From contig NZ_CP125619.1 in the NCBI RefSeq assembly GCF_030053115.1, positions 2,233,001 to 2,297,000 of the forward strand: a DNA stretch of 64,000 nucleotides, given 5' to 3'. Made by a program: the position numbers and the translations under genes. This document shows, piece by piece, positions 1 through 8,209 of the stretch. The stretch comes from Pseudomonas svalbardensis (GTDB lineage: Bacteria > Pseudomonadota > Gammaproteobacteria > Pseudomonadales > Pseudomonadaceae). A model generated the notes under the pieces. The model was not told where the DNA came from. It saw nothing but the letters and a program-made list of their open reading frames with translations, and ran no database searches. Every line of letters begins with the position of its first letter. Within the stretch, counting starts at the first letter, position 1.

Positions 1-939
1 CAGCAACAGATCCGCTTCTTCCGCCAGTTCCAGCGGTTCGCGCTTGGGCATCAATAACCCGTGGTCAGCCTTGGCCAGGTACAACATGTCGTTGACCAGT
101 TGCGCCATCCATTGCAGCTCTTCGAGATTGCTGTGCAGTGCTTCGCGGTAATCCTCAATGGGCCGTGGACGGGTGAGGGTGACCTGGGTGTGGGTCAACA
201 GGTTCGACAGCGGCGTGCGCAATTCATGGGCGATGTCGGCGGAGAAGGCCGAGAGCCGCTGAAAAGAGTCGTCGAGGCGTCCGAGCATGGCGTTGAAGTT
301 GTGGGCCATTTCCGCGAGTTCTGGCGGCATGTTTTCTTCGGGCAGGCGTGCATTGAGCGATTGCGCTGAAACGCCGCTGGCAACCGCACTCATGCGCCGT
401 AACGGCCGCAACCCTCTGCGCGCGGCCCAGGCTCCGAGCAGGGCGGTGGCCAATGCTGACAAACCGACTGTCAGCCAGATCAGGTGCTGCATGCGTTGCA
501 GAAAGTGCTGGTGATGGGTGATGTCCAGCAGCAAGGTCAACTGCGGCGAGTCAGGTTTGTCGAGGAACAACGGAGCGTTGAGGACGCGGTAGTCGGTACC
601 TTCGCTGCTCACCGTGGACAAGCCCGGTTGGGTCGGCAATGCCTGGGGCAGGCGCGTCGAGCTGTCATACCAGCGCTTGCCGTCGCTGCCGGTGATCCGC
701 AGCGACAGATCAGCCTGGCGGCTCAATTCATCGGCCAGTTTGACTTCGCTTTCACTCGACTGAATGTCATGAAGTGCCCGACGCAAACCAATCAACTTGC
801 CGTCGAGCAACTGCTGATCGAGTTCAACGAAATGCGCTTCACTGGCCCGGCTGAACAACACCCCGGCAAACAGCGACACCACGGCGGTGCACGCCGCAAA
901 CAGCAGCGCCAGACGGCTGCTTAACGAAAGTCGGCGCAT
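1..939 (-). CDS. copS: Heavy-metal sensor histidine kinase, CopS/CusS type (3' end cut by window)
   Basis: This membrane sensor kinase would detect periplasmic copper and phosphorylate CopR. I translated 313 codons; the gene runs off the left edge, so the ATP-binding domain is not visible. A transmembrane helix lies at about residues 8-28, a periplasmic loop follows to about 150, a second helix lies at about 152-175, and a HAMP linker comes next. The phosphoacceptor box reads FSADIAHELRTPLSNL with His at residue 238. The start ATG shares its A with the copR stop (TGATG), which implies translational coupling. The visible part is undamaged, unlike its partner regulator. The exact metal is inferred from the adjacent cupredoxin gene. 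Confidence 0.9.
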   Translation of the reverse strand, partial: MRRLSLSSRLALLFAACTAVVSLFAGVLFSRASEAHFVELDQQLLDGKLIGLRRALHDIQSSESEVKLADELSRQADLSLRITGSDGKRWYDSSTRLPQALPTQPGLSTVSSEGTDYRVLNAPLFLDKPDSPQLTLLLDITHHQHFLQRMQHLIWLTVGLSALATALLGAWAARRGLRPLRRMSAVASGVSAQSLNARLPEENMPPELAEMAHNFNAMLGRLDDSFQRLSAFSADIAHELRTPLSNLLTHTQVTLTRPRPIEDYREALHSNLEELQWMAQLVNDMLYLAKADHGLLMPKREPLELAEEADLLL

Positions 940-1388
940 CAAGCGGGGCGCTCTTCAAGGACGTAACCCATGCCGCGCACGGTGTGAATCAACTTGTTCG
1001 GGAATTCATCGTCGATCTTCAGGCGCAAACGACGGATCGCCACTTCGATGACATTGGTGTCGCTGTCGAAATTCATGTCCCAGACTTGGGACGCGATCAA
1101 CGACTTGGGCAGGACTTCGCCTTGCCTGCGCAGGAGCATTTCGTCTCGCGCCTTCAGAAACAGTACCGGCGTGTCGAGGCCGGCACCGCGCACCGCTTGC
1201 AGAATCTGCCAGCCATCGCGACCGGGCAGCATCACATCAAGGATCAACAGCGCGTAATCGCCGGTCAGCGCCAATTGTTGGCCGGTGCTGCCGTCCGCCA
1301 CCAGTTCAGTATTGAAACCGGCTTCGGTCAGGCCTTGGCGCAAGTAGTGGCCAGTTTTCGGTTGGTCTTCGACGATCAGCAGTTTCAT
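939..1388 (-). pseudogene. copR: Copper response regulator CopR with large internal in-frame deletion
   Basis: The frame is open for 149 residues, whereas OmpR-type copper regulators have about 226. The start ([19 protein letters not shown]) and phosphoacceptor region ([13 protein letters not shown], Asp51) are normal. The sequence then jumps from VLFLKARDE directly to [20 protein letters not shown], which belongs to the DNA-binding domain. Missing are the last third of the receiver, including the beta5 Lys and the dimer face, the linker, and the first part of the winged helix. The conserved switch Thr in the LFLTARD motif is Lys here. The recognition helix and C-terminal hairpin ([13 protein letters not shown]) remain. 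The reading frame is preserved across the junction. It is probably non-functional as a switch; an assembly error is the main alternative. Confidence 0.8.
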
Positions 1389-1449
1389 GGGCGACTCGAG
1401 GCAAATGGAACGAACGCTTTATACCGTGGGCGGCGTTAATACAGGTCAA

Positions 1450-1478
1450 CCTGACAAAGTTGTAATCTGACCGTCAGG
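1450..1478. promoter_or_regulatory. Probable CopR/CusR operator (cop box)
   Basis: The divergent copR/cupredoxin spacer holds TGACAAAGTTGTAAT at 1452-1466, close to the CusR/CopR half-site pattern TGACAA-N2-TTGTAAT. An outer inverted repeat CCTGAC (1450-1455) and GTCAGG (1473-1478) brackets it. Its position suits control of the cupredoxin gene and of copRS autoregulation. The match is to a motif I recall; binding is inferred. Confidence 0.6.
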
Positions 1479-1543
1479 TTGCGGGCAGTCGCAGCAGTTT
1501 AGAGTTTTCCACAGGCTGAATCTCATCTTGTTGGAGTACGACT

Positions 1544-2065
1544 ATGTTTTTGCGCGAATCACTGGTGCGCGTCGTGTGTTTGCTGGCGCTGAGCTCGCCG
1601 GCGTGGGCTTCCCCGGCGCATACCTACGACTTCGGCCAGCCGGCCCCGGCGGCCAAGGTGATTCGCAGCATTGAAGTTGTCATGGGCGACATGTCGTTCA
1701 CGCCCAAGGCGATTGATATCAAGGCCGGTGAGACGGTTCGTTTTGTGTTGGTGAATAAAGGTCAGTTGTTGCACGAATTCAACCTCGGTGACGCGGCAAT
1801 GCATGCCAAACATCAGCAGGAAATGATGAAGATGCAGCAGAGCGGAATGCTGATGCCTGCAGGCATGAAGGAAATGGACCACGGCGCCATGGCCGGTATG
1901 GGGCATGGAATGAAGCACGACGACCCCAATAGCGCGCTCGTCGAGCCGGGTAAAACCGCCGAGCTGACTTGGACCTTCACCAAGGCCACCAACCTGGAAT
2001 TTGCCTGCAACATCCCCGGTCATTACCAGGCTGGCATGGTCGGCAAGATGACTGTCAGTCAGTAA
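1544..2065 (+). CDS. Periplasmic cupredoxin-like copper-binding protein
   Basis: A 173-residue exported protein with a signal peptide at about 1-23. The cupredoxin fold carries candidate type-1 copper ligands His77 (LLHEFN), Cys155, His160 (FACNIPGH) and Met165. Between the ligands lies an insert of about residues 84-127 that is rich in Met and His (MMKMQQSGMLMP, MDHGAMAGMGHGMKH), a composition typical of copper buffering in the periplasm. It probably binds or oxidises Cu(I). It is divergent from copRS and has the cop box in its promoter region. The start follows TTGGAG. The protein corresponds in position and type to PA2807 as I recall it. Confidence 0.85.
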   Translation: MFLRESLVRVVCLLALSSPAWASPAHTYDFGQPAPAAKVIRSIEVVMGDMSFTPKAIDIKAGETVRFVLVNKGQLLHEFNLGDAAMHAKHQQEMMKMQQSGMLMPAGMKEMDHGAMAGMGHGMKHDDPNSALVEPGKTAELTWTFTKATNLEFACNIPGHYQAGMVGKMTVSQ

Positions 2066-2126
2066 GCACTCAAAGGCGGGAGCAAAGGCTGGTAGAATCC
2101 GCTGATTCTTCAGTCAGGTTTCCGCC

Positions 2127-2957
2127 ATGCATCCCGCAGCCGAACACTCGCCGCTGGGCAAATCCAGCGAATACATCGCCACCTACACGCCGTCCTTGCT
2201 GTTCCCGATCCCGCGCACCGCGAAATGGGCAGAGCTGGGCCTGACGGCTGAAACCCTGCCATACAAGGGCGTGGATTTCTGGAACTGCTTCGAGCTGTCG
2301 TGGCTGTTGCCGTCCGGCAAGCCAGTGGTGGCGATTGGCGAATTCAGTATCCCGGCGGATTCGCCGAATATCATCGAATCAAAGTCGTTCAAGCTGTACC
2401 TCAACTCCCTGAACCAGACGCCGTTTGCCGACACCGCGAGCCTTGAATCGACATTGGCGAAAGACCTGTCGGCCGCTGCCGGTAAACCGGTCGGCGTGCG
2501 GATTCGCAGCCTGAAGGACGTCGAAGCTGAAGGCGTTGTGGCGTTGCCGGGCGTGTGCATTGATGATCTGGACATCAGCGTCAGCAACTACGAGCACCCG
2601 CGCCCGGAACTGCTGCGTTGCGATGAATCGCGCATCGTGGAGGAGAGCGTGCACAGCCATTTGCTCAAATCCAACTGCCCGGTCACCAGTCAGCCGGACT
2701 GGGGTAGCGTGGCGGTGGAATACCGTGGCGCGGCGCTGGATCACGCGAGTTTGCTGGAGTACATCGTGAGCTTCCGTCAGCACTCGGACTTTCATGAACA
2801 GTGCGTGGAGCGGATTTTTCTCGACCTGCAACGGTTGTTGAAACCGGAGAAATTGACGGTGTATGCGCGGTATGTGCGGCGCGGTGGGTTGGACATCAAC
2901 CCGTATCGCAGTACTGAAACCGTTCAACTGCCAAACCACCGTCTGGTCCGCCAATAA
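2127..2957 (+). CDS. queF: NADPH-dependent 7-cyano-7-deazaguanine reductase
   Basis: QueF reduces preQ0 to preQ1 in queuosine biosynthesis in the cytoplasm. At 276 residues it is the long, unimodular-duplicated form seen in gammaproteobacteria. The NADPH-binding signature ESKSFKLY lies at residues 84-91. The catalytic Cys is at 184 in [14 protein letters not shown], with Asp191 downstream as general acid. I saw no preQ1 aptamer in the 61-base gap to the cupredoxin gene. The gene is followed by a REP pair and a shared terminator. Confidence 0.95.
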   Translation: MHPAAEHSPLGKSSEYIATYTPSLLFPIPRTAKWAELGLTAETLPYKGVDFWNCFELSWLLPSGKPVVAIGEFSIPADSPNIIESKSFKLYLNSLNQTPFADTASLESTLAKDLSAAAGKPVGVRIRSLKDVEAEGVVALPGVCIDDLDISVSNYEHPRPELLRCDESRIVEESVHSHLLKSNCPVTSQPDWGSVAVEYRGAALDHASLLEYIVSFRQHSDFHEQCVERIFLDLQRLLKPEKLTVYARYVRRGGLDINPYRSTETVQLPNHRLVRQ

Positions 2958-2965
2958 AGAACCAC

Positions 2966-3055
2966 TGTGGGAGCGAGCCTGCTCGCGAAGAGGTCAGCAC
3001 ATTCAACATCAATGGTGACTGACACTCCGCATTCGCGAGCAGGCTCGCTCCCACA
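2966..3055. repeat. REP pair (BIME-like) after queF
   Basis: Two inverted copies of a REP unit face each other: TGTGGGAGCGAGCCTGCTCG at 2966 onward and its reverse complement ending at 3055. The spacer contains ATTCAACATCAATG, closely related to the spacer of the pair at 29775-29863. Elements like this are abundant in fluorescens-group genomes and are usually mobilised by RAYT transposases, none of which is in this window. Confidence 0.85.
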
Positions 3056-3083
3056 GGGGATTGCATTGCAAGTCGCAGACAAT

Positions 3084-3116
3084 AAAAAGCCCCGCTATCA
3101 CTAGCGGGGCTTTTTT
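3084..3116. terminator. Bidirectional rho-independent terminator (queF / DUF4404)
   Basis: A hairpin with stem AGCCCCGCTA/TAGCGGGGCT is flanked by an A-run on the left and a T-run on the right, so it can end both the rightward queF transcript and the leftward DUF4404 transcript. Confidence 0.9.
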
Positions 3117-3129
3117 GTATCTGATGGGT

Positions 3130-3393
3130 TCAGATCCCCATATTGGCCAGGGCTTGCACGATGTTGCGCAAGGTGCCGGCCAGGGTTGGGTGTTCGATTT
3201 CGAAGCGCTCGACGGCCAGGTTCACATTGTCGGAGAGGCTGGAGTCCTTGGTTTTGGTTTCGAGCTCAAGTTCCAGTTCGATCTGTTGCATCAGCGCGTG
3301 CAGGTCTTCGCGCTCGGCTTCGGTCAGCGGTGGATTCTGTTCCAATTGCTCGCGCAGAGTATTGAGCTGTTGTTGCAGTTCGCGGGCAGGCAT
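3130..3393 (-). CDS. DUF4404 family protein
   Basis: A soluble protein of 87 residues starting MPARELQQQLNTLREQLEQN. I chose this Met over an upstream one because AAGGAAG lies just before it. The N-terminal two-thirds is a charged, heptad-like helix (QQQLNTLREQLEQ, ALMQQIELELELE), and the C-terminus reads HPTLAGTLRNIVQALANMGI. This matches the small DUF4404 family of Pseudomonas as I recall it. The function is unknown; the helix suggests oligomerisation. It has no obvious partner and is convergent with queF. Confidence 0.75.
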   Translation of the reverse strand: MPARELQQQLNTLREQLEQNPPLTEAEREDLHALMQQIELELELETKTKDSSLSDNVNLAVERFEIEHPTLAGTLRNIVQALANMGI

Positions 3394-3503
3394 GGCGTTC
3401 TTCCTTTTATCGATAGGCACTGGCATAGACCGCAGCAGCACGCCAAAGGTCTATGGCTTGACCTTTAGATTAATCCACTCGCGCGCAACCTGCATGATCT
3501 CGA

Positions 3504-4124
3504 TCAGGGCTTTTCGCCCTTGAGCCGACGCAGGCTGATGTCGGCCAGGCAGGTGTCGAGTTCACCGAGGTGATCGATCACCGAATGCACGCCCAGACCG
3601 AACAGTTGCACCGTTGCCTTGCCGCGTTTGAATTCCCGCTCCTGCTGAGTCAGCGCCTGCCAGTCGTTGGGTGCCAGGCCGCAGAGTGAGCCGCAGGACG
3701 CCAGCCCAATCGTCCACAATCCGGCATTGAGCCCCGCTTGCAGCAATCGCGGTTCGCCGCTGACCAGCACGCAACCCTCCAGTCGTTCGACATTCAACGT
3801 CATTAGGGCTTGCCAACAGGCATGCGGTGCCGGCCATGGATTGTTTGTTTCGCGGTGTTGCGAGGGTTTGATCCATGAAGGCAAGGCAGCGGCCAGGGAA
3901 TGGCTAAGGGCAGGGGGGAGTTCATCGAGCCAGGCACAGGGAATCTGCTGATGTTGCAAGCTGCGCAGGCTATCCAGCGCGCCGGGCGTGGCCTCGGCGT
4001 GTATGGCAGAGGGGATGCCGTGCGCGCGTGTGCGGGCACCGAAATCCACAAGGCAACCACTGAGGCCGAACAGGACGGCGGTCAGGCTGGGCGCAATGTG
4101 GGGCAAGGTTTCGGCGTGCGGCAT
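3504..4124 (-). CDS. Phosphonatase-like HAD protein, catalytic residues lost
   Basis: The 206-residue product follows the layout of phosphonoacetaldehyde hydrolase (PhnX): an N-terminal HAD strand (AVLFGLSGCLVDFGARTRAH), a central PWPAPHACWQALMTL segment where PhnX has its PYPWMCYKNAMELG region, and a C-terminal NAGLWTIGLASCGSLCGL stretch. The family nucleophile motif FDxxGT is FGLSGC here, so Asp is Gly, and the metal-binding GDTxxD motif reads SGEPRLL. It is therefore unlikely to hydrolyse phosphonates by HAD chemistry. The gene stands alone between DUF4404 and mlaA. A similar gene occupies this position in P. aeruginosa (PA2803, from memory), so it is probably maintained as a pseudoenzyme rather than freshly decayed. 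Confidence 0.7.
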   Translation of the reverse strand: MPHAETLPHIAPSLTAVLFGLSGCLVDFGARTRAHGIPSAIHAEATPGALDSLRSLQHQQIPCAWLDELPPALSHSLAAALPSWIKPSQHRETNNPWPAPHACWQALMTLNVERLEGCVLVSGEPRLLQAGLNAGLWTIGLASCGSLCGLAPNDWQALTQQEREFKRGKATVQLFGLGVHSVIDHLGELDTCLADISLRRLKGEKP

Positions 4125-4238
4125 ATCAACGTCCCTGAAATAGCCTCAAGGCTAGGGGGCGACGGTGACAGTTGAGTGACACTGATGTGAATCGCTCACA
4201 ATCATCACGAATGATCCGTAGGCTGCCTCGCACGGTGC

Positions 4239-4267
4239 TGCCTTAAGCGGCTTTTCCGTCTTATACT
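4239..4267 (+). promoter_or_regulatory. Possible sigma70 promoter of mlaA
   Basis: TATACT at 4262-4267 is a good -10 hexamer about 58 bases before mlaA. The -35 region (TGCCTT at 4239-4244, spacer 17) is a poor match, so the assignment rests mainly on the -10. Confidence 0.35.
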
Positions 4268-4324
4268 AGCCCGCTTAACGCTTGGGCCAAGCGCCCACGC
4301 CAGTACAATCCAAGGAGTTTTTCT

Positions 4325-5014
4325 ATGCGCTGGAGCAATCATCTAGCTCAGTTTTGTGTATTTGCCAGCGTATTGCTGGTTCCGTTCGTTGCCCAGGCAG
4401 CCTCGGAAGACGATCCTTGGGAAAGCATCAACCGCCCGATCTACAAGTTCAACGATGTGCTCGACACCTATGCGCTGAAGCCTTTGGCCCAGGGCTATAA
4501 GTTCGTGACGCCGCAGTTCCTTGAAGACGGCATCCACAACATCTTCCGCAACGTCGGTGATGTCACCAACCTCGCCAACGATATCTTGCAGGCCAAACCG
4601 GCCGCCGCTGGCGTCGACACCGCACGCTTGATCTTCAACACCACCTTCGGCCTGCTGGGTTTCTTCGATGTGGGCACCAAGATGGGCCTGCAACGCAATG
4701 ACGAAGACTTCGGCCAGACCCTCGGCTACTGGGGCGTAGGCAGCGGCCCGTACGTGATGCTGCCGCTTCTGGGTCCAAGCACTCTGCGTGACGCGCCGTC
4801 CAAGTATGTCGACGGCTACACCGGTCCGTATCGGTACATCAACGACGTGCCTGTGCGTAACTCGATCTTCGGCCTGAACATCGTCGACACCCGCGCCAGT
4901 CTGCTATCGAGTGAGAAGCTGATCAGCGGCGACAAGTACATCTTCATCCGCAATGCGTACTTGCAGAACCGCGAATTCAAAGTCAAAGACGGCCAGGTCG
5001 AAGACGATTTTTGA
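4325..5014 (+). CDS. mlaA: MlaA/VacJ family outer-membrane lipid asymmetry protein
   Basis: MlaA removes mislocalised phospholipids from the outer leaflet of the outer membrane and passes them to the Mla pathway. The 229-residue product has the family core: DPWESINRPIYKFND, RLIFNTTFGLLGFFDVGT, FGQTLGYWGVGSGPYVMLPLLGPS (split here only for reading) and DPYI-like terminal helices. A signal peptide of about 25 residues ends VAQA, but there is no lipobox Cys, whereas enterobacterial MlaA is a lipoprotein. An AAGGAG ribosome site precedes the ATG. It is a single-gene unit with its own terminator; mlaBCDEF are not nearby. Confidence 0.9.
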   Translation: MRWSNHLAQFCVFASVLLVPFVAQAASEDDPWESINRPIYKFNDVLDTYALKPLAQGYKFVTPQFLEDGIHNIFRNVGDVTNLANDILQAKPAAAGVDTARLIFNTTFGLLGFFDVGTKMGLQRNDEDFGQTLGYWGVGSGPYVMLPLLGPSTLRDAPSKYVDGYTGPYRYINDVPVRNSIFGLNIVDTRASLLSSEKLISGDKYIFIRNAYLQNREFKVKDGQVEDDF

Positions 5015-5030
5015 TCTCGACCGGTAAAAC

Positions 5031-5063
5031 GAAGAAGGCGGCCAGTTGGCCGCCTTCTTTCGT
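5031..5063 (+). terminator. Rho-independent terminator of mlaA
   Basis: The hairpin GAAGGCGGCC-AGTT-GGCCGCCTTC is followed by TTTCGTTT, 17 bases after the mlaA stop. Confidence 0.85.
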
Positions 5064-5366
5064 TTGGCTTCCGGGACCGGTTTGATTCATGGGTTTGAAC
5101 CTTCCATTACGTTTCGGTTTTGCCTGTTCTTATAACTCCCGGTGATTTGAAATCGAAAGACGTCAAGCGACCATCGGCGTGAGCTTGAAACGCCCCGCGG
5201 ATGGGAGTACCGTCTGCGCCTTAGAAGGGCACCTCTGGTGTACCTGTGTGTAGGGCAAACGCTCGAAAACAGTGCAGTAGAGAGGCTAGAAAGCGAATCC
5301 AGTAGTGAGAGCCGGGACAAAGCCCCTGCCTGCTACGCCAACCTAATTCTGGCGCCGTTTGCCCAC

Positions 5367-6548
5367 ATGCCAAAAACCAGTGCCACGCTGCTGATAATCG
5401 ATGATGACGAAGTAGTGCGCGCGAGCCTCGCGGCCTACTTGGAAGACAGTGGTTTCAGTGTCCTGCAGGCCAGCAATGGCCAGCAGGGTCTTCAGGTATT
5501 CGAGCAAGACAAGCCCGACTTGGTCATCTGCGATCTGCGCATGCCGCAGATGGGCGGACTCGAACTCATTCGCCAGGTCACCGAGCTGTCGCCACAAACC
5601 CCGGTGATCGTGGTTTCGGGCGCCGGCGTGATGAACGACGCGGTCGAGGCCCTGCGCCTGGGCGCGGCGGACTACCTGATCAAGCCTCTCGAAGATCTGG
5701 CTGTGCTCGAGCACTCTGTGCGCCGGGCCCTGGATCGTGCGCGCCTGCTGCTGGAAAACCAGCGCTACCGCGAGAAGCTGGAAAAGGCCAACCGCGAGCT
5801 CGCCGCCAGCCTGAACCTGCTCCAGGAAGACCAGAACGCCGGTCGCCAGGTGCAGATGAACATGCTGCCGGTCAGCCCCTGGACCATCGACGAGTTCCAG
5901 TTTGCTCACCAGATCATCCCGTCGCTGTACCTGTCGGGTGATTTCGTCGACTACTTTCGGGTCGACGAACGTCGGGTAGCCTTCTACCTGGCGGACGTTT
6001 CCGGTCATGGCGCCTCTTCAGCCTTCGTTACCGTGCTGCTGAAGTTCATGACCACGCGCTTGCTGTTTGAATCCAAGCGCAGCGGTACATTGCCGGAATT
6101 CAAGCCTTCAGAGGTCCTTGGTCATATCAACCGAGGCCTGATCAGTTGTAAGCTGGGTAAACACGTCACAATGGTCGGTGGAGTCATCGACGAGGAGACA
6201 GGTTTGTTGACCTATAGCATCGGTGGTCATTTGCCGTTGCCTGTGTTGTACACGCCAGACAGTGTTCGTTATCTGGAAGGGCGTGGTCTGCCGGTGGGCC
6301 TCTTCAATGAAGCCACCTACGAAGACCACGTACTGGAGCTGCCGCCGACGTTCAGCCTGACGCTGATGTCCGATGGCATTCTGGACCTTTTGCCAGAACC
6401 TACACTCAAAGAAAAAGAAGCGGCTTTGCCCCAAAGGGTCAAGGCAGCGGGCGGCAGCCTGGATGGTCTGCGGCAGGTTTTTGGATTGGCCACGCTAGGG
6501 GAGATGCCGGATGATATCGCCCTGTTGGTGTTGAGCAGGAATCTTTAA
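5367..6548 (+). CDS. rssB: Response regulator with PP2C/SpoIIE phosphatase output (RssB)
   Basis: A 393-residue product if started at the ATG at 5367 (MPKTSATLLIIDDDEVV), the point where receiver homology begins; the open frame reaches further upstream but that part is unlike coding sequence. The receiver spans about 1-120 with Asp12-14, phosphoacceptor Asp56 (VICDLRMP) and Lys106 (LIKPLED). A coiled linker at about 125-170 leads into a PP2C-like serine phosphatase domain (LADVSGHGASSAF, SDGILDLLPEP). In Pseudomonas, RssB with RssC controls RpoS turnover. The stop overlaps the rssC start by one base (TAATG). Confidence 0.88.
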   Translation: MPKTSATLLIIDDDEVVRASLAAYLEDSGFSVLQASNGQQGLQVFEQDKPDLVICDLRMPQMGGLELIRQVTELSPQTPVIVVSGAGVMNDAVEALRLGAADYLIKPLEDLAVLEHSVRRALDRARLLLENQRYREKLEKANRELAASLNLLQEDQNAGRQVQMNMLPVSPWTIDEFQFAHQIIPSLYLSGDFVDYFRVDERRVAFYLADVSGHGASSAFVTVLLKFMTTRLLFESKRSGTLPEFKPSEVLGHINRGLISCKLGKHVTMVGGVIDEETGLLTYSIGGHLPLPVLYTPDSVRYLEGRGLPVGLFNEATYEDHVLELPPTFSLTLMSDGILDLLPEPTLKEKEAALPQRVKAAGGSLDGLRQVFGLATLGEMPDDIALLVLSRNL

Positions 6549-7030
6549 TGAGTACCGGTAGAATCCAGTTCGCCGAGCAGGATGGCACCTTCGTCCTGAA
6601 GTTCGTCGGTGAAGTTCGCCTGACCCTGTGTTCGGCGTTGGATGCGACTATTGAGCGGATCTTCACGGCGTTGAACTTCAACGCAATCGTGATCGACCTG
6701 ACCGAAACCCGCAGCATCGACAGCACCACCCTTGGCCTTTTGGCCAAGCTGTCGATCCTGTCGCGGCAAAAGGTCGGCTTGCTGCCGACCGTCGTCACCA
6801 CCCACGAAGACATCACCCGTCTGCTGCAGTCCATGGGCTTCGAGCAAGTGTTCAACATCGTTGACCGCCCGATCCCGTGCCCTGAGTGCCTGACCGACCT
6901 GCCGGACCAGGATCAGTCCGAAGAAGTGGTGCGGATCAAAGTGCTCGAAGCACACAAGATCCTCATGGGCTTGAACGACTCCAATCGTGAAGCGTTTCAT
7001 GATCTGGTGAACGCCCTCGAGCGTCACTGA
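6548..7030 (+). CDS. rssC: STAS-domain anti-sigma-factor antagonist (RssC)
   Basis: A 160-residue cytoplasmic protein with a STAS fold at about 5-105. The phosphorylatable region reads DLTETRSIDSTTLGLLAKLS, with Ser59 as the likely target in the Asp-Ser pair. The C-terminal 50 residues contain CPECLTD and a helical tail. It is probably dephosphorylated by the PP2C domain of the neighbouring RssB; the tight overlap of the two genes supports a partner switch. No cognate anti-sigma kinase gene is adjacent. Confidence 0.85.
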   Translation: MSTGRIQFAEQDGTFVLKFVGEVRLTLCSALDATIERIFTALNFNAIVIDLTETRSIDSTTLGLLAKLSILSRQKVGLLPTVVTTHEDITRLLQSMGFEQVFNIVDRPIPCPECLTDLPDQDQSEEVVRIKVLEAHKILMGLNDSNREAFHDLVNALERH

Positions 7031-7049
7031 TTCCATAAGCGACCGCGCA

Positions 7050-7086
7050 CAAAAAAGGGCGAACCTGTGAGGGTTCGCCCTTTTTT
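7050..7086. terminator. Bidirectional terminator between rssC and tal
   Basis: The stem AAAAGGGCGAACC / GGTTCGCCCTTTT lies between convergent rssC and tal and has A- and T-runs on the two sides. Confidence 0.9.
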
Positions 7087-7104
7087 GCGTTTGCTCTTAC
7101 TGGA

Positions 7105-8031
7105 TCAGAGCTTGGCTTGCAGCAATGCTTCGAGTTTTTCCTGGTCGCGAGCGAACTGACGAATACCTTCAGCCAGTTTCTCGGTCGCCATCGCGTCCTC
7201 GTTGGACAACCAACGGAACTGCGCTTCATTCAAGTTCAAACGAGCTTCGCCGGCATGACCCGGTGCCAATTTACGTTCCAGTTTTCCAGTATCCGCCGCC
7301 AGCTTGTCAATCAGATCCGGGCTGATGGTCAGACGGTCGCAACCGGCCAGCTGCTCGATCTGATTCAGGTTACGGAAGCTCGCACCCATGACCACAGTCT
7401 TGTAGTCATTGGCCTTGTAGTAGTTGTAGATGCGTGTCACCGACTGCACGCCCGGATCATCCGCGCCGGTGTAGTCGTTGCCGTTGGCCTTCTTGTACCA
7501 GTCGTAGATGCGACCCACGAACGGCGAAATCAGGAATACCCCGGCGTCAGCACAAGCCGCTGCCTGAGCGAACGAGAACAGTAGCGTCAGGTTGGTCTGA
7601 ATGCCTTCTTTTTCCAGAATTTCGGCAGCGCGGATGCCTTCCCAAGTGGAAGCGATCTTGATCAGCACGCGGTCACGGCCAATGCCGGCCTTGTCGTACA
7701 GCTCGATCAGACGGTGCGCACGCTTCAATACGGCGTCAGTGTCGAACGACAGGCGCGCATCCACTTCGGTGGAAATACGGCCGGGGATCACTTTCAGAAT
7801 TTCTTGCCCTACCGCAACGCCAAAACGGTCGCTGGCCAGGCCCACATCGCCCTTGCAGTCGCTGACGCAAGCGTTCAGCAACTCGGCATAAGCGGGAATG
7901 GCCGCCGCTTTGAGCAGCAGGGAAGGGTTGGTGGTAGCGTCCACGGGTTTAACGCGAGCGATAGCTTCGAAGTCGCCGGTGTCGGCAACCACGGTGGTCA
8001 TTTGTTTGAGTTGTTCCAGCTTGGAAGTCAT
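7105..8031 (-). CDS. tal: Transaldolase
   Basis: Transaldolase exchanges dihydroxyacetone units between sugar phosphates in the non-oxidative pentose phosphate pathway. The product has 308 residues from [20 protein letters not shown], the usual length for the TalB type. The Schiff-base Lys is at 125 in [13 protein letters not shown], and the DATTNPSLL motif with catalytic Asp31 is present. I preferred this start to one 19 codons upstream because the TalB family begins here. It is convergent with rssC and followed upstream by dusA on the same strand after 178 bases. Confidence 0.95.
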   Translation of the reverse strand: MTSKLEQLKQMTTVVADTGDFEAIARVKPVDATTNPSLLLKAAAIPAYAELLNACVSDCKGDVGLASDRFGVAVGQEILKVIPGRISTEVDARLSFDTDAVLKRAHRLIELYDKAGIGRDRVLIKIASTWEGIRAAEILEKEGIQTNLTLLFSFAQAAACADAGVFLISPFVGRIYDWYKKANGNDYTGADDPGVQSVTRIYNYYKANDYKTVVMGASFRNLNQIEQLAGCDRLTISPDLIDKLAADTGKLERKLAPGHAGEARLNLNEAQFRWLSNEDAMATEKLAEGIRQFARDQEKLEALLQAKL

Positions 8032-8209
8032 GGGCGTGCTCTGTCCTATGGGTCTAATGACATTACCCGAGCGCTGACAGCCACTCAAGGGTGCGCGTAC
8101 GTATCGAGGGCCCCAGCGGCAACATCCGGAAAACGGCTGTTTGAAAGGCGGGGCGCGGTATCGGTAAATACGATGCCAAATCAGACCACAGGTTCAACCC
8201 AAGCGACCG

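Noticed and set aside
2066..2126. Possible preQ1 riboswitch before queF
   Set aside because: The 61-base spacer shows no H-type pseudoknot pattern or A-rich tail.
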